Positions 1 through 10,200 of a DNA stretch of 64,000 nucleotides are shown piece after piece (positions within the stretch are counted from its first letter, which is position 1; each line of letters opens with the position of its first letter). This DNA is from Pedobacter caeni (GTDB lineage Bacteria; Bacteroidota; Bacteroidia; Sphingobacteriales; Sphingobacteriaceae): assembly GCF_900129215.1 (NCBI RefSeq), contig NZ_FQUQ01000002.1:1-64000 (forward strand). Direction: 5' to 3'. The position numbers were made by a program, and so were the translations under genes. The notes beneath the pieces were generated by a model that was not told the origin of the DNA, did no database searches, and worked only from the letters and a program-made list of their open reading frames with translations.

Positions 1-52
1 AAGGTGGTGACATCAAAGTCGAGTAATACTAATAATCCGAAGCTTTCAAGAG
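1..52 (+). rRNA. rrl: 23S ribosomal RNA, 3' end (partial)
   Basis: The first ~50 bases match the conserved end of bacterial 23S rRNA: a GAGTAATACTAAT stretch followed by a CGAAGCTTTC terminal-helix strand. The gene begins left of the window. The spacer to the 5S gene (about 53-165) is AT-rich and carries no tRNA. The exact 3' end is approximate. Confidence 0.85.
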
Positions 53-165
53 CAATAAACTGTTGTTTGTTCTTCCTAACTTAACTTCTTTCAATAATAT
101 GTCACTGTTTGATGGTGGGATGCGAAAGCATGATCACTGATAAAAGATCAAACAATAAAAATATT

Positions 166-276
166 TAGGTGCCTATATCGGTGGTGTCTACCTCTTCCCA
201 TTCCGAACAGAGAAGTCAAGCCCACCAGAGCCGATGGTACTGCGGTAACACGTGGGAGAGTAGGTCGGTGCCAAAT
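166..276 (+). rRNA. rrf: 5S ribosomal RNA
   Basis: The segment contains the 5S hallmarks: CGGTGGTGTCTACC near the 5' side, the CCCATTCCGAACAGAGAAGT loop, and GGTACTGCGGTAACACGTGG. The two ends form helix I through GGTGCC at 168-173 and GGTGCC at 267-272 (GC pairs with two central GU pairs). Its place just after 23S rRNA is the usual 16S-23S-5S order. Ends are good to a few bases. Confidence 0.95.
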
Positions 277-285
277 CTTAAAAGA

Positions 286-316
286 AAGCCTGTAGGAAAC
301 TACAGGCTTTTCTTGT
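286..316 (+). terminator. rRNA operon intrinsic terminator
   Basis: A perfect 10-bp stem (286-295 with 300-309) closes a GAAA tetraloop and is followed by a T-rich tail. It lies 10 bases after the 5S gene and should end the rRNA transcript. Confidence 0.9.
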
Positions 317-678
317 TTATCAGCTTTTTGTTCAGAGAGACTGATTTACAAGATCTCCATATCCCGGGCAGCAGATCGCCATCTCCTCTTCTTTTATTAG
401 ACCTGAACCCTTTGGGGCAGCCAATTATTCACCTCTGAAGCCTTCGCCACGCTATGCAGCTGGTTTATGGTGAGTTATTGCTTATTTGATGATCATAGGA
501 TCTACAGTTCAATTCTCCTGCTTCTTGAGTATCTAAGCTGAGATGATGCATCCCATGAATAGCAGAATATCTCTGGTGAAGGCTGGATTATTTATTGTTA
601 AAAAATGCTAAATCTTTATCCCTGATATAATAAAACCGTATTATTGTATTTTACGTTAATTTATAAAAGCAATTTCAA
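317..678. other. Intergenic region between rRNA operon and protease gene
   Basis: No gene, tRNA or strong hairpin is visible. The left part is somewhat more GC-rich than the right and may be decayed sequence. The right end (about 600-678) is very AT-rich and probably holds the promoter of the downstream protease. A TTG at 644-646 could be a -33 element, but no clean TAnnTTTG box follows. Confidence 0.5.
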
Positions 679-2442
679 ATGAGATTCAGGCAATTATTTT
701 TTACAGCGCTATTTTTGTTAACTAATGCTTCGGTTTTTGCTCAGAGTAAGGACGTTAAGCTCCCTGCAAACTGGTTCAATCTTGACCTTGCTCAGGACGG
801 TTATTTTGGCATAAGTACTGAAAAAGCATATAAAGAATTGCTGAAGGATAAAAAGCCAAGGCAGAAAATCATTGTAGCCGTAATTGATGGTGGTATTGAT
901 ATCAATCATGAAGATCTAAAAGACATTTTATGGACCAATAAGAAAGAGATTCCTGGAAATGGTATAGATGATGATGGCAATGGTTATGTAGATGATGTAC
1001 ACGGATGGAATTTTATAGGTTCTAAAAAGGGAAATCTGGCTTATGATAATTTGGAATTGGTGAGGATTTACAGGGAGTATGTACCAAAATACAGATCTAC
1101 TATAAAATCAACGGTGCTTGACAGCACACAAAAGAAAGAATTTGAGTTGTATACCAAAGTCACTACAGAATTTGGTAAAAAATATAATGAAGCAGACCAA
1201 ACATTCAGTGTTATTGTGGCCATTAATAAACTAATGGATTCTGTGGCAATGATCCATAAAAAAACGATACCCTCTCTTGAAGATATAGATAGTTATAAAG
1301 CAGAGGATGAAACGGAGGAGCAGGTTAAAAAGATCATCAGATCTGGTTCTAAAGAGAGTGGAAGTATTGAGAAATTTCATAAAGAAATAAAAGATGCTTA
1401 CAAGCAGTATGATGTGATGCTGAAATATAACCTTAATCCTAAATATGATCAAAGGGCAGAACTTGTAGGAGATGATTATTCAAATGCGAGAGAGAAGTTT
1501 TATGGAAACAACGATATCATGGGCCCAAATGCGGAGCATGGTTCACACGTATCCGGAATCATCGGGGCCAATAGGAAAAATACAATTGGTATTAACGGGG
1601 TTGCAGCTGAGGTTAGCATAATGGGTATTCGGGTGGTTCCTGAAGGTGATGAAAGAGATAAAGATGTAGCTAATGGAATCAGGTATGCAGTTGACAATGG
1701 TGCCCGTGTAATTAACATGAGCTTTGGTAAAGGTTACAAATGGAACAAGGAAGTGGTTGATGAAGCGGTAAAGTATGCAGAAGAGAAGGGTGTTTTGCTG
1801 GTTCATGCGGCTGGTAACGATAACTTAAATGTCGATTTGGAGGATAATTATCCTAATAAATATTACGATAGTCCTGAAGCCATTGCCTATAGAAAAAAAA
1901 TGGAAAAAGAGGCGCCCAAGCCAATTCCATTGGTGCCTTTAAATAGCCGGATGCAAAACCAGGGAATGGTACGCCCATCTCCACGTTCAACTGCAAAGCC
2001 AGTCGCTGATCTTACTAAATTCAACCTTCCGCATGCTTCAAACTGGATTGAAGTAGGTGCAAGTGCCTATAAGAATGATGCAACGCTAAAGGCTTCTTTT
2101 TCAAATTATGGAAAGTATAATGTAGATGTTTTTGCTCCCGGATTTATGATTAATTCTACAGTTCCTGATTCAAAATATGAAGAATTGGATGGCACAAGTA
2201 TGGCAGCTCCTGTTGTTTCCGGATTGGCTGCACTTATTTTAAGTTACCATCCGGAATTGACTGCTCCACAGGTAAGAGAAATTATCATGAAATCGGTTAC
2301 TAAAGTCATACAAAAAGTGAAGCTAACCAACGAAAAAGGGGAGAACACCAGGGCGGTATTCTCTGATCTTTGTGTGAGTGGTGGAATTGTGAATGCTTAT
2401 GAAGCCTTGAAACTGGCAGAAAGCTACGCTAAAAAGAAATAA
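679..2442 (+). CDS. Secreted S8-family (subtilisin-like) serine protease
   Basis: A 587-residue endopeptidase precursor. A Sec signal peptide ends near AQS (residue ~22). The catalytic triad is visible: Asp70 in VAVIDGGID, His287 in EHGSHVSG and Ser507 in GTSMAAP. The spacing between Asp and His is about 215 residues, far longer than in classical subtilisins; the insert is lysine- and glutamate-rich and may shield the active site or bind a partner. A second low-complexity, proline-rich insert lies at about residues 410-445. No C-terminal sorting (T9SS) domain is seen, so it is probably periplasmic or surface-bound. It converges on the next gene with a 9-bp gap. The family is certain; the substrate is unknown. 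Confidence 0.93.
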   Translation: MRFRQLFFTALFLLTNASVFAQSKDVKLPANWFNLDLAQDGYFGISTEKAYKELLKDKKPRQKIIVAVIDGGIDINHEDLKDILWTNKKEIPGNGIDDDGNGYVDDVHGWNFIGSKKGNLAYDNLELVRIYREYVPKYRSTIKSTVLDSTQKKEFELYTKVTTEFGKKYNEADQTFSVIVAINKLMDSVAMIHKKTIPSLEDIDSYKAEDETEEQVKKIIRSGSKESGSIEKFHKEIKDAYKQYDVMLKYNLNPKYDQRAELVGDDYSNAREKFYGNNDIMGPNAEHGSHVSGIIGANRKNTIGINGVAAEVSIMGIRVVPEGDERDKDVANGIRYAVDNGARVINMSFGKGYKWNKEVVDEAVKYAEEKGVLLVHAAGNDNLNVDLEDNYPNKYYDSPEAIAYRKKMEKEAPKPIPLVPLNSRMQNQGMVRPSPRSTAKPVADLTKFNLPHASNWIEVGASAYKNDATLKASFSNYGKYNVDVFAPGFMINSTVPDSKYEELDGTSMAAPVVSGLAALILSYHPELTAPQVREIIMKSVTKVIQKVKLTNEKGENTRAVFSDLCVSGGIVNAYEALKLAESYAKKK

Positions 2443-2451
2443 CTTTCCTGT

Positions 2452-3408
2452 TTATTTCACAACAATAGCTGCAGGGAGTTGGGCCTCATATCCTTTACTT
2501 CCCTTATAGATATAGCGTGTTGTAATGGTGTATGTCCCTTTTTTTCCGGCTTTTATTCTGGAGGAAACGGAGTCAGGCAGACCATCATGATTTGAGGATG
2601 TATAGGTCCCTTTGGTTGTAACGATGATATCCCTGAAGTATTTTTTCTTAGCAGGGGGAACTGAATACTCACTTGACCAGGTAGTAGGCTCTTCCTCATC
2701 CGATCCAGTTGTCTTTTTAACGCCATATGCGGACATGATTTGCTGATAAGTACCATTTGTTCCGGCAATGAGAAATAATGCGCCAAAGAAGGGGCCTCCG
2801 CCTCCGCCATTCAGGTGTTCAATCATAAAAGCATATTGATCATCCCCAATTAATAAGGGTTTAGGAATTGGGCAATTTGAAAATGCTCCGTAACCTGCGA
2901 TTGCCGGTTGAAATATTCTTAATTTCCAGCCTTCTTTTGTTAAGGCAAATTTTGCCAATCCCAAGAGCCCTCCTGTAAATCTGGAGGTTTGGAGTCCTTC
3001 CTCATCGTATTCTGAGTGATTGAAACTGATGACCTTATATTGTAATCCTGTAGAGTCTTTAAAGTCCATTACATTCATTAAGCGGGTGGCTACACCTCTT
3101 TCAAAAGGGAATAGGAGATCTCCCTCATCTCCATTTACGTCAGTGTAAGGTTTTCTGACAGTTTTTTTGATCTCCCAATTGATCAATTCATTTTGGTATC
3201 CGGCTTTTTTTGAAAGGTTATAGTATTGACCAGGGAACAATTTTAACAACGCTTTTTGCGCGTCAAAAGGCCCGGGAATTAGGAGGCTACGGGTTTTTAG
3301 TATCGTGTCGCTCAGGGCTATCTTTTTTAGATCCTCTTCCTCATTTTGTGCATAACAGGTACTAAAGATTGCTGATGTGAATAATAAAAGAAATAATACT
3401 GATTTCAT
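2452..3408 (-). CDS. Secreted protein of unknown function
   Basis: 318 residues with a clear Sec signal peptide (hydrophobic residues 4-19, cleavage near CYAQ). I do not recognise a family. The mature part has a glycine-rich stretch (GGGGG) near residue 200 and an acidic EEDLKK N-terminus. It lacks a lipobox, because the only early cysteine is followed by YAQ and sits in an AXA-type cleavage context. It stands alone, facing the S8 protease tail to tail, with a long upstream region and no operon partner. Codon use and signal peptide support a real gene; the function is open. Confidence 0.8.
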   Translation of the reverse strand: MKSVLFLLLFTSAIFSTCYAQNEEEDLKKIALSDTILKTRSLLIPGPFDAQKALLKLFPGQYYNLSKKAGYQNELINWEIKKTVRKPYTDVNGDEGDLLFPFERGVATRLMNVMDFKDSTGLQYKVISFNHSEYDEEGLQTSRFTGGLLGLAKFALTKEGWKLRIFQPAIAGYGAFSNCPIPKPLLIGDDQYAFMIEHLNGGGGGPFFGALFLIAGTNGTYQQIMSAYGVKKTTGSDEEEPTTWSSEYSVPPAKKKYFRDIIVTTKGTYTSSNHDGLPDSVSSRIKAGKKGTYTITTRYIYKGSKGYEAQLPAAIVVK

Positions 3409-3839
3409 AGGTGTAGTTTTTCAATCAATTATATGCATTTTTATCAAAACTCATTACTTCTTTTTCTGCTAATCGATAGGTTGTCTTTATTATAAAGATT
3501 AAGATCGTAATAAACATTACGCTGAAAGAAGAGGAGGTTAAAAAAGTGCTGATTTTTTTTACATGCCCCAAAATTATTTGTTTGTCCGGCTTATTTGGTC
3601 AGTTTTTTTCAATAAATGCTCAATTTAATCATATATTGAAGGAATAATTTAGTTGTAAATTGTAATTGTAGCTTTTGGATAGAAGCTAAAAATCCGGGAT
3701 TTTATGTGGAAATGCTTCTCAATAAGAGGGGGTATTCAAATCAATTTTCGGAGGTATTCTAATTTGCTTAGTCTATGGAAGAAAGGCCTTTCAGGAATTC
3801 AGAATGTTGTAAATAGCTGATTATAAAGAGCTTTTAAAC
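3409..3839. other. Intergenic region, no gene seen
   Basis: About 430 AT-rich bases between the unknown secreted protein and the tRNA terminator. It must contain the promoter of the leftward gene, but no clean TTG-N19-TAnnTTTG is seen on that strand. There is no convincing ORF, tRNA or repeat. Confidence 0.5.
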
Positions 3840-3869
3840 GTAAAAAAGCCCATCTTTCGATGAGCTTTT
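3840..3869 (-). terminator. Intrinsic terminator of tRNA-Met
   Basis: On the minus strand an 11-bp stem (3859-3869 with 3844-3854, one GU pair) with a short loop is followed by six U residues. It begins six bases past the tRNA 3' end. Confidence 0.85.
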
Positions 3870-3874
3870 ATCAG

Positions 3875-3948
3875 TAGCGGGGAGCAGGATCGAACTGCCG
3901 ACCTCAGGGTTATGAATCCTGCGCTCTAACCATCTGAGCTACCCCGCC
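3875..3948 (-). tRNA. tRNA-Met (anticodon CAT)
   Basis: Read on the minus strand, the 74 bases fold as a complete cloverleaf: acceptor GGCGGGG with CCCCGCT, D-arm GCTC...GAGC, anticodon arm CAGGA-TTCATAA-CCCTG, and T-arm GGCAG-TTCGATC-CTGCT. The anticodon is CAT. A first-pair GU rather than a mismatched 1-72 pair argues against an initiator tRNA. Elongator Met is most likely; an Ile2 tRNA (lysidine-modified CAT) is the alternative. CCA is not encoded. Confidence 0.93.
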
Positions 3949-3972
3949 GGGCGTCTTTTTTCTAAAGAGTTG

Positions 3973-3980
3973 CAAATATA
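3973..3980 (-). promoter_or_regulatory. -7 box of the tRNA-Met promoter
   Basis: TATATTTG on the minus strand matches the Bacteroidota sigma-A -7 consensus TAnnTTTG exactly and lies 25 bases before the tRNA 5' end. No clear TTG -33 element was found at the right distance. Confidence 0.5.
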
Positions 3981-4053
3981 GAATAAATTACTTTTCTTTA
4001 GAAATAAATATTAAAAAAAATAGTCTAATAGTTCAAAATATAAGGATCCATCG

Positions 4054-4434
4054 ATGTCAGAAAAGAAAAAGTTTACGTTAGAATATGAATTGAGGTCGTC
4101 TCCACGTATTTTGTTTAGCTTCATTAGTGAGCCAAATGGCTTATCTCAATGGTTTGCTGATGATGTGATTTTCCGCGATCAGCTTTATACATTTACATGG
4201 GATGACGAAATACAAAAAGCGAAGCTTTTGAGTATTAAAGAGAATAAACTGGTGAAGTTTAAATGGATCGATGATGAGCCTCACTGTTACTTCGAAATGG
4301 AAATCGTTCAGGACGAGTTAACAAATGATGTGGCATTATCCATTACTGACTTTGCTACTGAAGATACACTGGCAGAACGTACTTTGATCTGGGATAACCA
4401 GATTACCTATTTACATAGTGTACTTGGGGCATAA
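4054..4434 (+). CDS. START-like (SRPBCC fold) domain protein
   Basis: A 126-residue cytosolic protein with the pattern of an SRPBCC/START-like helix-grip domain. The N-terminal strand YELRSSPRILFSFIS is followed by LSQWFADDV, as in AHSA1-type proteins, and the protein ends in an amphipathic helix. Bacteroidota genomes commonly carry this stand-alone form; its ligand and role are not known. It is followed 30 bases later by the LptF/G permease in the same direction. The start ATG is the only good one and follows an AT-rich leader. Confidence 0.85.
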   Translation: MSEKKKFTLEYELRSSPRILFSFISEPNGLSQWFADDVIFRDQLYTFTWDDEIQKAKLLSIKENKLVKFKWIDDEPHCYFEMEIVQDELTNDVALSITDFATEDTLAERTLIWDNQITYLHSVLGA

Positions 4435-4452
4435 TTTTTCGCTTGCTTTGAT

Positions 4453-4460
4453 TACCTTTG
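4453..4460 (+). promoter_or_regulatory. -7 box in front of the LptF/G permease gene
   Basis: TACCTTTG matches TAnnTTTG exactly. It ends four bases before the TTG start codon at 4465, so transcription from it would begin at or next to that codon. No ideally spaced TTG -33 element is present. Confidence 0.45.
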
Positions 4461-4464
4461 TATA

Positions 4465-5904
4465 TTGAAAAAGATTCATTTACTTCTGCTCAAAGCATTT
4501 ATTAGGCCCTTCATCGTCACATTTTTTATTGTGATGTTTATCTTATTGATGTTTTTCCTGTTTAAATACGTTGATGATTTAATCGGGAAAGGCTTTGAAT
4601 GGTATGTGATTCTGGAACTGATGTATTATGCCTCAGCGGCAAATGTTTCCATGGCGCTACCACTTTCCATCTTATTGTCCTCTATTATGACCTTCGGGAC
4701 GTTAGGGGAGAACTATGAATTGGTGGCGATAAAATCTGCCGGGGTATCCTTACAAAAGGCGATGATGCCGTTGTTGGTCCTGATTGGATTTTTTGCAATT
4801 GGTTCCTTTTTATTCTCTGATGTCATGTTGCCAAAGGCCAATTTGAAATTCGGCTCCCTGCTCTGGGATATCAGAAATAAAAAACTTTCTTTTCTAATGA
4901 AAGAAGGGGTATTCAACAACAGCATTCCAGGATATTCAATCAGGGTAGATAAAAAAGGTTCAGATGGCATTTCTCTGGAAGGAGTAATGATCTATGACCA
5001 CACCAGTAACAATGGGATTGCGAAGATCATTATTGCCAAGGAGGGTAAAATGGCCAGTGATGATAAGAACCTTCTGCTGAAGCTAAAGAATGGAGTGAGG
5101 TATGAAGAGGCCAGTGGAGAAAATTCTTCCTATAACCCAAGGCAGAAGTTTACCAGGATGAGGTTTAAAGAAACCGATCAGAAGTTCGACATTTCCAGTT
5201 TCAAGATGAACAGAACGGATGAGCAGGGCTTTAGAAATAATACCCAGATGCTCAATCTTAAAGGGCTTGTCAAGAAAGAAGATTCTTTAAGCAAAGAATT
5301 GGATAGTGTGAATAAATTTGCCGCTATGACTGTTTCAAGCTATTTTAAACAGAATAATTATGTTAAAGGCTACAGTAAAGTTAAAGCCGCAGAAAAACAG
5401 ATTAATAAGCCTGTATTGAGCTTATTACCTGCAAATCAAAAGCTGTCAGTGATCCAAAGCGCTTTAGATCAGGCGAATTCTATCAAACAAACAACTTCAG
5501 GCAGGCTTGATGATTATACCGAACGGGCTAAAAACATTATAAAGGTCCAGATTGAGTATCAGAAGAAGTTTACACTCGCTGCATCCTGCCTTCTTTTATT
5601 TTTCATTGGAGCGCCTCTTGGAGCAATCATTAGAAAAGGTGGTTTGGGATTACCGGTGGTGATGGCAATTGTATTCTTTTTAATTTACCATATTATAGCC
5701 ACTGTGGCAGAGAAGTCGGCTACTACGGGGACCCTGGCTCCATTTTTTGGACCCTGGCTGGCCATCATTATTTTATCTCCGGTTGGTGCTTTCCTCACTT
5801 ATAAAGCTACAGTAGACTCTGCCTTATTTGATGTAAATAACCTTAAACAATTAGTGGTAAACCTGTTTAAAAAGAAAAAAGAGAAGCCTCAGGTAAAACC
5901 TTAA
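4465..5904 (+). CDS. LptF/LptG family lipopolysaccharide export permease (YjgP/YjgQ)
   Basis: An inner-membrane permease subunit of the LPS export ABC transporter, which passes LPS from the inner membrane to the periplasmic bridge. The 479 residues show the family layout: three membrane helices in residues 1-120 (first RPFIVTFFIVMFILLMFF), a large periplasmic beta domain (~125-370) and three C-terminal helices (from ~373). The protein is longer than E. coli LptF or LptG because the periplasmic region is extended. The start is a TTG; it gives MKKI followed directly by the first helix, and no in-frame ATG precedes it. Bacteroidota often have one such gene apart from lptB, and no ATPase gene is nearby. 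Confidence 0.92.
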   Translation: MKKIHLLLLKAFIRPFIVTFFIVMFILLMFFLFKYVDDLIGKGFEWYVILELMYYASAANVSMALPLSILLSSIMTFGTLGENYELVAIKSAGVSLQKAMMPLLVLIGFFAIGSFLFSDVMLPKANLKFGSLLWDIRNKKLSFLMKEGVFNNSIPGYSIRVDKKGSDGISLEGVMIYDHTSNNGIAKIIIAKEGKMASDDKNLLLKLKNGVRYEEASGENSSYNPRQKFTRMRFKETDQKFDISSFKMNRTDEQGFRNNTQMLNLKGLVKKEDSLSKELDSVNKFAAMTVSSYFKQNNYVKGYSKVKAAEKQINKPVLSLLPANQKLSVIQSALDQANSIKQTTSGRLDDYTERAKNIIKVQIEYQKKFTLAASCLLLFFIGAPLGAIIRKGGLGLPVVMAIVFFLIYHIIATVAEKSATTGTLAPFFGPWLAIIILSPVGAFLTYKATVDSALFDVNNLKQLVVNLFKKKKEKPQVKP

Positions 5905-5988
5905 TCCCTAAAAATCAGGCTTGATAACCCTTAATTATTCCTTACTTATTTATGATATTTTAACGCAGGAATTTGTGTGGGAAGGTTG

Positions 5989-5996
5989 TAACTTTG
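5989..5996 (+). promoter_or_regulatory. -7 box of the ribBA promoter
   Basis: TAACTTTG matches TAnnTTTG exactly and lies about 65 bases before the ribBA ATG. The nearest upstream TTG is too close for a standard -33 element. The leader is too short and lacks the conserved parts of an FMN riboswitch. Confidence 0.45.
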
Positions 5997-6061
5997 TACT
6001 TAATCTTAATAGCTGAACAAGCAGCTGATCATAGTGTTTGTTTATCGATATATTTCAAAAA

Positions 6062-7273
6062 ATGGAAATCAAACTAAATGCGATAGAAGAAGCTATTGCT
6101 GAAATACAAGCTGGTAAAGTCGTTATTGTTGTTGATGATGAAGATAGAGAGAATGAGGGAGACTTCCTGACCGCTGCTGCAAATGCAACGCCTGAAGTAA
6201 TTAACTTTATGGCCACTTACGGCAGAGGATTGATCTGCGCTGCTTTAACTGAACAGCGATGTGATGAACTCGGATTGGAGTTAATGGTTGGAAAGAATAC
6301 TGCAGCTTACGAAACAAACTTTACAGTTTCTGTTGATTTAATAGGTTATGGCTGTACAACCGGAATCTCTGCTTCTGATAGGTCCAAAACTATTCAGGCA
6401 TTGATTAACCCTAAGATCGATCCTGCAGAACTGGGAAGACCAGGGCACATCTTTCCCTTACGATCTAAGGATGGGGGTGTCTTGAGACGGTCCGGACATA
6501 CGGAAGCTTCTGTAGATTTAGCCAGATTGGCTGGAATGGAACCTGCAGGGGTTTTAGTCGAAATCATGAAAGATGATGGAGAAATGGCCCGGTTACCTGA
6601 CTTAATTAAAATTGCTGCTCAGCACCAATTGAAAATCATTTCAATCAAGGATCTGATCGCTTATAGGTTGAGCAAAGAAAGCCTGATCAAAGAAGAAGTA
6701 ACCGTTAACCTTCCTACAGACTGGGGAGATTTTAAGATGACTGCCTATACGCAACTGGATACTGGAGCGACCCATCTGGCGATCAGTAAAGGCGAATGGT
6801 TACCTGATGAACCAGTGATGGTAAGGGTACACAGTTCTTGCGTTACCGGAGATATTTTCGGGTCCTGCCGTTGCGATTGCGGTCCGCAATTGCATAAAGC
6901 AATGGAAATGATTGATAAAGAAGGTAAAGGCCTTATTGTCTACATGAACCAGGAAGGCCGTGGTATTGGACTGGTAAACAAGTTGCGCTCTTACAACCTT
7001 CAGGATGCCGGCCTGGATACTGTTGAAGCCAATATTAAGTTGGGTTTTAAAGGAGACGAAAGAGACTATGGGGTAGGTGCTCAGATTTTGAGAGCCCAGG
7101 GCATTTCTAAAATGAGGCTGATGTCTAACAACCCTACAAAACGTGCCGGCCTGATCGGTTATGGATTGGAGATCTTAGAAAACATTTCGATAGAAATTGA
7201 AAGTAATATTCATAATGAACAATACCTGAGGACCAAACGTGATAAAATGGGACATCAGATCATGAAGGGATAA
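6062..7273 (+). CDS. ribBA: Bifunctional 3,4-dihydroxy-2-butanone-4-phosphate synthase / GTP cyclohydrolase II
   Basis: This enzyme makes both precursors of riboflavin. Residues ~1-200 are the DHBP synthase, with the acidic loop [10 protein letters not shown] and the [14 protein letters not shown] motif. Residues ~205-400 are GTP cyclohydrolase II, with the zinc cysteines in [17 protein letters not shown] and the GRGIGL loop. I start at the ATG giving MEIKLN rather than at an upstream in-frame TTG (6038), because the extra eight residues are not family-like. That gives 403 residues, the usual length. ribF lies 16 kb away, so the pathway genes are scattered. It converges on the TamB-like gene with an 8-bp gap and no hairpin between. 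Confidence 0.96.
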   Translation: MEIKLNAIEEAIAEIQAGKVVIVVDDEDRENEGDFLTAAANATPEVINFMATYGRGLICAALTEQRCDELGLELMVGKNTAAYETNFTVSVDLIGYGCTTGISASDRSKTIQALINPKIDPAELGRPGHIFPLRSKDGGVLRRSGHTEASVDLARLAGMEPAGVLVEIMKDDGEMARLPDLIKIAAQHQLKIISIKDLIAYRLSKESLIKEEVTVNLPTDWGDFKMTAYTQLDTGATHLAISKGEWLPDEPVMVRVHSSCVTGDIFGSCRCDCGPQLHKAMEMIDKEGKGLIVYMNQEGRGIGLVNKLRSYNLQDAGLDTVEANIKLGFKGDERDYGVGAQILRAQGISKMRLMSNNPTKRAGLIGYGLEILENISIEIESNIHNEQYLRTKRDKMGHQIMKG

Positions 7274-7281
7274 AGCGCTTC

Positions 7282-10200
7282 CTATTTTTTAGGGTTGTTC
7301 TTTTGCTGTTCGTTAAGAATGGCCTCTTTATTAATTAATTGCCTGGTTTTGGGAGTTTCCCCATGCTGGGCTTTTTTCTTTAGGTCCCTTTTGTATTGGC
7401 CGGTTATTTTCCGGAGGAATTCTCTAAAGCTGTCAAACTGCTGGGTATAGACTAATCCCAAAGAGGTTACATTGTTGTTTTGATTGATGCCGGAAGCAGT
7501 AAAGATGGTTTGCTGTGTAGGAGGCTTGTTTGATACTTTACCGATCAGTGTACCATCTTTTTTGATCAGACCAAGGATCTCCACTTCACCCCCCACGTTG
7601 TTTCTTGTGAATCCGGAAAGGGATAAATCATTTGTACCCCCTCTGTTTACAATCCCTGCGTTCAGGATCACCCGGTCATTAAATAGCCTGAATGAGGCAT
7701 TTGCTTCCGTTAGTGAACGCACGTTAAAGTCTACGAAGTCCAGGTTTAAGGACGACAGTACATTGTTCAGCTGATTGAACAAGAGCTCAGTTGCGGTGCT
7801 GGTTACCCCACTGGTCAATTGTTTTCCTAAATCCTCATTTCCTGTACCTGGGGCAAAGCTTCTTCTGATAATTAAGCTTAGGGCCTGCAGGTTCAGGTTA
7901 TTGGAATCGTTGAAATAAGCTTGCATCTCCTCCTTAATTGCAGGGTTTGAGGGGAAGAATATGTCCAGTTTAATATCAGGTTTCAATAGCAGTCCGGAAA
8001 GCCCCATTTCTACTTCAGTCAATACCCTTTCGTTTTTGTTGTTACTCTGGTCTCTATTGGCTGCAGTATAGAGGTCCCCTAAGCCTGTTCTAAGCGCGTA
8101 TATGGCTTTCAATTGTATTTGGGCAGCAGTTGGGTTGCCCGTCCAGCGAATCGTTCCACCTTGCCGGATATTGAATTTCTTGTTGATGACTTCCTGTGCG
8201 GTGAAATCGAAACTACCATTTTCAATGATATAATCTCCTGACATGTCGAAATCACCGAGGCTATTGATCTTTAAGGTCAGATCTGTTGCATTTCCTCTTC
8301 CGCTAAGGTTCCCAAGACTGGTGAAGATATTAGCGACACTGTTGGGGTCAACATCCAGTTTTAAGTTCATGGTCAGGCCGTCAAAGCTGGTTTGTTTTTT
8401 AACGGTTTTGGTCGTGTCTTTACTCACGAAGGTGATGAAATCCTTACTTGAAATGGTTTCAGAGCTGTTTAGTGGGAGATTGAATACTGTTCCTTTTTCT
8501 GTTTTTGCATCAATATCAATGAACATCCGGTTGGTAGGTCCTTTGAATATAAATGTTCCTGTTCCATAAGCCTGTCCATAATAAACCGGATTGTCTTTTT
8601 CAGTCGTGTTCAATGCCATGAAATTCTTGGCTTTCACGACCACATCAATAGTTGGATTGTCAATGTTATTGAGGTCTACGGTTCCGTTTGCGATCGCCTG
8701 ATTGTTGTCGACATCGACTAATTTAAGGTCATTGATCTTAATCACACTATTGTCGATCACCACCTGGTCATTGAGGGTGTATGCGGTCTGGAGGTAGTTA
8801 ATGGTCATTTTGCCTTTGTCAAACGCCACTTCTCCATTGATCGCAGGTTTCTCAAAAGGCCCCTTGACTGTTAGGTCAGCAGAGATGTTTCCTTTCAATT
8901 TGGAGACCAGTTTCTTTACGAAAGGTTCCAAAACTGCCAGCTCAGTTTCATCCAGCCTCAGCTGAACATCCAATTCTTTTTTCTCCAGGTCTACACTACC
9001 CCTTGCTCTGAGTGTCTCCTTATCCAATGCCTCAATGGTCGTATAAATGTTGATCAGGTTGTTGGCTTTATGATAAGAAGAGGTGTCCGTTAAACTTCCG
9101 ATATAAGTATTGTTGAAGCTAAGGGAATCAATGGTGATGTTATCTGAGATTCTGGGAGATTTTAATACCTGATATAGTTTGGTTTCCCCATTCAGATGTC
9201 CTGATAACTTAACACCAAGCCCCTTGACAAAAGGATTTAAAGTTTCCAGATCGAATTTCTCAAATCCAACAAGGAGTAGATCTTCCGGATCCTTTGAAAG
9301 GATCCCATCAATTTTTAACAGCTGATGGCCATTACTCAGGTCAAAGTTATTGATCTGTGTTTTGCCTTCATGAAAGCTGATCCTTACTTTCTCCTGGATT
9401 TTCCAATCCTCATTGTTGATTTTCAAAATGGAAGGCAGTATACTGACCCGGCCGACAGTGTCTGTTGCAAATTCTACAAGTCCGTTTAAATCGAGTGAAT
9501 TTGCATCATCAGAATTGGCCAGTTTAACGTTGAGCGTCAGACTGTCATTTCTCAGGATATTTGAAATGTTGACATTCTTGATGTATAAACTGTCATTGAT
9601 ATCCACCCGGTCTGAAGTGATAATCGCCTGTAGCTGATTCACTGAGGTATTTTCATCCACAATGATGTTGTTCACAATGATTCCATCGTATTTTAGTTTT
9701 TTTACAAAGCCATTTACCGTTGCGGTCTTCTTTTGTGAATCGAAATTTCCAATAAAGATGGCCTGATCCTCAATCTCCAGACCCGGCGCAAGGAGCTGAG
9801 CCACCGGTTCAAACTTCTTGATCTTTAAGTTAAACTGAAAGATCTGGTCCTTATAGTTGACGATTTCTGCTTTCAGGGAAGGGATATATGTTTTCGCCAG
9901 TGCCTTGAAATAAGAGGGGAGCGTATTCAGATCATATTGCCCTTTTATGCTGGCGTCCAGTATATCGGAGTTGATCGCCAGTGTTCTGTCTTTTCCAATT
10001 CCATTGGCATTTAGTTGTATGGAATCAATATAATAAATACCCTTTACATTGTTGAGTTGTATGTGCTGTACAAGTAAGCTTCCCTGAATGTTGTCCAGAT
10101 TGGTTCCCGAAAAGTTCGTGCTAAAGGAAGCATCGACCTGAAGAGAGTCTTTATACAATTTAAGTGCCCTCAGCCTGGCTTTCTTGATGTCGGCCTTAAA

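Noticed and set aside
169..438. 89-residue open frame over the 5S gene
   Set aside because: It lies on the 5S rRNA gene and its terminator and has no protein-like composition.
3409..3839. A possible small gene before the tRNA
   Set aside because: All frames are short with no start context, and the base composition is that of AT-rich intergenic DNA.
5905..6061. FMN riboswitch in front of ribBA
   Set aside because: None of the conserved FMN-element segments is present, and the leader after the -7 box is about 60 bases.
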